Source of the DNA: an uncultured Marinobacterium sp. | GTDB taxonomy: Bacteria > Pseudomonadota > Gammaproteobacteria > Pseudomonadales > Balneatricaceae | Assembly (NCBI GenBank): GCA_947501565.1 | Contig: CANMWJ010000005.1 | Coordinates: 186,001 to 250,000, forward strand | DNA length: 64,000 nucleotides | Reading direction: 5' to 3' | Made by a program: the position numbers and the translations under genes | Notes under the pieces: model-generated | Database searches by the model: none | Seen by the model: only the letters and a program-made list of their open reading frames with translations | What the model was told of the DNA's origin: nothing | Part shown: piece by piece, positions 60,773-64,000 of the stretch | How the letters are laid out: every line of letters begins with the position of its first letter | Numbering within the stretch: position 1 is the first letter of the stretch

Positions 60773-62125
60773 ATGGAACTTCTGCAAACCCTGCTCGCGA
60801 CACTGGTGACCTTGGGTATTCTGGTTACGATTCACGAGTGGGGGCATTTCTACGTCGCACGTCGTTGCGGCGTTAAGGTACTAACCTTTTCGGTGGGTTT
60901 TGGTAAGCCCCTGTTCAGTTGGCGTGATAAACAGAACACTGAATACGTTATCGCAGCCATACCTCTGGGTGGTTACGTGCGAATGCTGGATGAGCGTGAA
61001 GGGCCCGTGGCCGAAGAGCAGCTCGATCAGGCTTTCAACCGCAAACCCATAATGCAACGTATCGCCGTCGTGGCGGCCGGTCCTGCGGTCAATCTTATAT
61101 TTGCCGTGTTCGCATACTGGCTGATGTTTGTTGCCGGTGTATCTGCTGTAAAACCTACTGTCGGCGCGACCACGCCCGGCTCGCTGGCAGCGCTAGCGGC
61201 AATAGAGCCCGGTGGCGAAGTGGTTATGGTTGACGGCGTCGAAACACTCTCCTGGGATGCGGTTAATCTGCGGCTTGCTGCCCGCGTTGGCGAAAGCGGT
61301 GCGCTCGATTTGCGCGTGCGCTATCCGGAGCAGCTCTATCAAAAAGACTATCGTATTCAGCTGAATGAATGGCAGATCGATCTGGAAAATGAATCGCCGG
61401 TACGTGCTTTGGGGTTGGTGCCCTGGAGTCCGTCTATTCCGCCGGTAATCGGGCGACTGATCGATGACGGCGTTGCGGCCAAATCTGGATTGCAGGTTGG
61501 GGATAGAGTTTTAGAGGTTGATGGTGAGCCGGTAACCGAATGGACTGCGTTGGTCAAAAAAATCCAGGCATCGCCGGATCAGGTTTTGCCACTTCTGCTT
61601 GAGCGGAATGGACAGCGTCTGATGCTGGATCTCCGTCCTGCGGCTAAGCAGGTGGAAAACGGTGTTATTGGTTATATCGGCGCTGGTGTGGCGCAGGTGG
61701 AGTGGCCGGAAGAACAGCAGCGGATTATCCACTACGGTGTTTTCGAATCCCTATCGAAAGGTGTAGAGAAAACCTGGCAGATGATCACCCTGATCCTGGA
61801 ATCGCTGTGGAAAATGCTGGAAGGCGTGATTTCTGTAAAAAACTTGAGTGGTCCGATAACGATTGCTAAAGTGGCCGGTGCTTCAGCTGAGTCCGGTGTG
61901 GAAGCCTTTGTCAGTTTTCTGGCTTATCTGAGCATCAGTTTGGGCGTGTTGAATCTGTTGCCTATTCCTATGCTGGACGGCGGCCATCTGCTTTACTACA
62001 CCCTCGAACTTTTGCGTGGGAAACCCGTGAGTGAACGCGTTCAGATGATCGGGCTAAGACTGGGGATGGCAATTCTCTTTACGCTGATGACCGTTGCAAT
62101 TGTAAACGACGTGATGCGACTTTAA
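60773..62125 (+). CDS. rseP: Site-2 zinc protease RseP
   Basis: 450-residue intramembrane metalloprotease that cleaves anti-sigma factor RseA and signal-peptide remnants. The zinc motif HEWGH is at residues 21-25, two PDZ domains fill the periplasmic loop (about 110-310), and the second active-site motif NLLPIPMLDGGH lies near the C-terminus. Four membrane segments. Precedes bamA in the conserved order. Confidence 0.96.
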   Translation: MELLQTLLATLVTLGILVTIHEWGHFYVARRCGVKVLTFSVGFGKPLFSWRDKQNTEYVIAAIPLGGYVRMLDEREGPVAEEQLDQAFNRKPIMQRIAVVAAGPAVNLIFAVFAYWLMFVAGVSAVKPTVGATTPGSLAALAAIEPGGEVVMVDGVETLSWDAVNLRLAARVGESGALDLRVRYPEQLYQKDYRIQLNEWQIDLENESPVRALGLVPWSPSIPPVIGRLIDDGVAAKSGLQVGDRVLEVDGEPVTEWTALVKKIQASPDQVLPLLLERNGQRLMLDLRPAAKQVENGVIGYIGAGVAQVEWPEEQQRIIHYGVFESLSKGVEKTWQMITLILESLWKMLEGVISVKNLSGPITIAKVAGASAESGVEAFVSFLAYLSISLGVLNLLPIPMLDGGHLLYYTLELLRGKPVSERVQMIGLRLGMAILFTLMTVAIVNDVMRL

Positions 62126-62175
62126 CCGGGCCGGGAAAGGGCCTCAATACCACAAGATAAACAAAGAAGTACTTC

Positions 62176-64000
62176 ATGAAACAAGGATTCAGGCTGATCG
62201 CCGCAGTGATCGTTTTTCTTGCCAGCACCGTTGGCAACGCAAACAGCTCCTTTGAAGTTACAGACATTCGCCTCGAGGGCTTGCAGCGCGTTGCGCCTGG
62301 TTTGGTATTTCGCAACTTTCCCATCGCCAACGGAGAGCAGGTCGATTCTCAGCGCTTGTCCAGTGCCGTACGTAAGTTGTTTGCATCAGGTTACTTTGAT
62401 GATGTTCAGCTCGCGCGGGACGAAGGGGTTCTGATTCTTAAGCTGAATGAGCGTCCATCGATTGCCCTGATCCGGATGGACGGAAATAAAGCGCTTAAGA
62501 CAGAAGTGCTGAAGGAAGGCCTTAAACGGACCGGGCTTAAAGAGGGCGATGTTTTCAAGCGCGCGACGCTGGAGCAGGTGCGTCAGGATCTTGTGCGTAT
62601 TTATGCGTCCCAGGGACGTTACGGAGCGACAGTTGATGCCGAAGTTGAGAAGCTGCCAGGTAACCGCGTCGCACTGAACTTTAATATTAAGGAAGGCAAG
62701 GTTGCCACCATCGAACACATCAACTTCGTCGGTAACGAGCTGTTTGATGATGAAAAACTGCGCGACCTGTTTGAACTCAAATTGCCGGGTTTCTGGTCTT
62801 TCTACAGTAATGATGATCGCTACGCCCGCGAAAAGCTGTCCGGAGATCTGGAACGGCTGCGCAGCTTCTACATGGATCAGGGCTATATCAACTTTTCGGT
62901 AGATTCCACGCAGGTGTCTATCACTCCTGATCGTAAGAACGTCTATATCACCGTAAATATCACTGAAGGTGAGAAATATACGGTGAAAGAGGTGAATGTC
63001 GCTGGTGAAATGGTGGTGCCGGAGGAGGAGCTTCGGGAGGTGATCACTGTTAAGGCCGGTGAAATCTTTTCGCGTCGCCAAATGGTCAAATCTCAGGAAG
63101 CGGTAGCTCGCAAGCTGGGTGATGTTGGTTATATGTTCGCAAACGTCTCTCCTTCTCCAGAGATTCACGACGATAATACGGTAACCCTGACCTACTTCCT
63201 TGATCCGGGCAAACGTACTTACGTGCGTCGTATCATCATTCGTGGCAATACCCGTACCTCGGACGAAGTTTTGCGTCGGGAGATGCGCCAGATGGAGGCC
63301 GCGCTTGCTTCCAATGGAGATATTGAGAACTCCAAGACCCGTCTGGAGCGAACCGGATATTTTGCCAGTGTTAACGTAGAAACTATCCCCGTGCCGGGTA
63401 CCTCGGATCAGGTTGACCTGGAGTACAGCGTGGTGGAGCAGCAGTCCGGCTCTTTTTCCGCCAGCATCGGTTTCTCCCAAGGCTCTGGCATGCTGCTTGG
63501 CTTGAATGTGCAGCAGGACAACTTTCTCGGTTCGGGGAAAAAGATCGGCTTGGGTATCTCCAGTTCCGATTCCACCACCGAATACAAGTTCAGCAGCAAC
63601 GACCCTTACTACACCGTGGATGGTGTAAGCCGTGGTTACCGTCTGTACTTCCGCGAGCGTGATTTTGATGAGGATAACGTCAGCTCCTACGAAACTGACG
63701 AGCTTGGGGCTGGAGTCTCGTTTGGTTACCCGATTGATGAATACCAGCGCTTGAGTTTTGGTGGCACCCTGGAACAGGTGACACTGAAGACCAATGAGAC
63801 TACGCCTGTAGAAATTGAGAATTTTGTAAAAAATGAAGGTGATGATTACCTGAACCTGGTGCTGAACCTTGGTTGGAGCGATAACCGCCTCAATCGCGGT
63901 ATATTCCCGACAGACGGTTATGTTCAGAAAGCGAATCTGGAGTTGGGTGTGCCGGGTAGTGACCTGACTTACTACCGTCTCTCGTACTCCTTGCGCATCT
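62176..64000 (+). CDS. bamA: Outer-membrane protein assembly factor BamA (3' truncated by window end)
   Basis: First 608 residues of BamA, which inserts outer-membrane barrels. Signal peptide 1-22 (ending GNA), five POTRA domains (about 25-425; for example IRLEGLQRV, GNELFDDEKL, IRGNTRTSDEVLRREMRQME) and the start of the 16-strand barrel. The ATG at 62176 follows AAGAAG. The expected client list includes the GfcD-type barrel at 24-26 kb. The last bases of the window are still in frame. Confidence 0.97.
   Translation, partial: MKQGFRLIAAVIVFLASTVGNANSSFEVTDIRLEGLQRVAPGLVFRNFPIANGEQVDSQRLSSAVRKLFASGYFDDVQLARDEGVLILKLNERPSIALIRMDGNKALKTEVLKEGLKRTGLKEGDVFKRATLEQVRQDLVRIYASQGRYGATVDAEVEKLPGNRVALNFNIKEGKVATIEHINFVGNELFDDEKLRDLFELKLPGFWSFYSNDDRYAREKLSGDLERLRSFYMDQGYINFSVDSTQVSITPDRKNVYITVNITEGEKYTVKEVNVAGEMVVPEEELREVITVKAGEIFSRRQMVKSQEAVARKLGDVGYMFANVSPSPEIHDDNTVTLTYFLDPGKRTYVRRIIIRGNTRTSDEVLRREMRQMEAALASNGDIENSKTRLERTGYFASVNVETIPVPGTSDQVDLEYSVVEQQSGSFSASIGFSQGSGMLLGLNVQQDNFLGSGKKIGLGISSSDSTTEYKFSSNDPYYTVDGVSRGYRLYFRERDFDEDNVSSYETDELGAGVSFGYPIDEYQRLSFGGTLEQVTLKTNETTPVEIENFVKNEGDDYLNLVLNLGWSDNRLNRGIFPTDGYVQKANLELGVPGSDLTYYRLSYSLRI

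Noticed and set aside
62386-63480. 364-codon open frame antisense to bamA
   Set aside because: Shadow of bamA; no ribosome binding site and no recognisable motif.

Overview
The window is 64 kb of a gammaproteobacterial chromosome, most likely a marine Oceanospirillales-type organism (related to Marinobacterium, Neptuniibacter or Nitrincola). This rests on housekeeping gene order (miaB-ybeZ-ybeY-corC-lnt; rpsB-tsf-pyrH-frr-uppS-cdsA-rseP-bamA), a Pseudomonas-like FabY ketoacyl synthase, a RegB/RegA redox pair and a Vibrio-like flgT/flgO/flgP flagellar cluster. The genus is inference; no rRNA or tRNA gene was found.

Layout. 0.1-6.2 kb: a zinc-ribbon protein and a small exported protein, convergent with the miaB-ybeZ-ybeY-corC-lnt operon. 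6.4-15.1 kb: DUF1820, a Bax-like glucosaminidase, AcpH, a secreted GH9 glycosidase, and the EF-P modification set (epmB divergent from efp, then epmA), followed by a MalY/PatB aminotransferase. 15.2-20.9 kb: leuA behind a leucine-rich leader peptide, a HolD-like psi subunit overlapping rimI, a CbiM-like membrane protein behind an FNR-type box, and regA/regB.

21-41.6 kb is a surface polysaccharide locus of the group 4 capsule (gfc/yjb) type. A GfcA-like repeat protein, Wza, GfcB, GfcC and GfcD are followed by a 596-bp leader, the Wzb phosphatase and Wzc kinase. An AT-rich stretch then encodes an ATP-grasp ligase, an O-/N-acyltransferase, WecE, Wzx, a GT4 glycosyltransferase, Wzy and a WecG/TagA-type glycosyltransferase. 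The right boundary is a scar: a frameshifted IS3-family element sits against the 3' half of a dead IS200-type transposase. WecA and GalE lie beyond it on the opposite strand. The gene set predicts a WecA-initiated, Wzx/Wzy-assembled polymer containing an ECA-like 4-amino-4,6-dideoxygalactose that may carry an unusual acyl or aminoacyl substituent.

41.8-64 kb returns to ordinary chromosome: a decayed metallo-beta-lactamase/beta-CASP gene, prfC, a TatD-family hydrolase, FabY, an OmpA-like lipoprotein, flgT/flgO/flgP, glnD, map, and the rpsB-to-bamA cluster, truncated at the window end. The usual dxr gene is missing from that cluster.

Regulatory and repetitive DNA includes the leuA leader, an ops-like element before wzb, several strong terminators, short tandem repeats, and two clusters of GTAG-headed palindromes resembling REP elements. 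Sites were located by eye; no database search or folding program was used.
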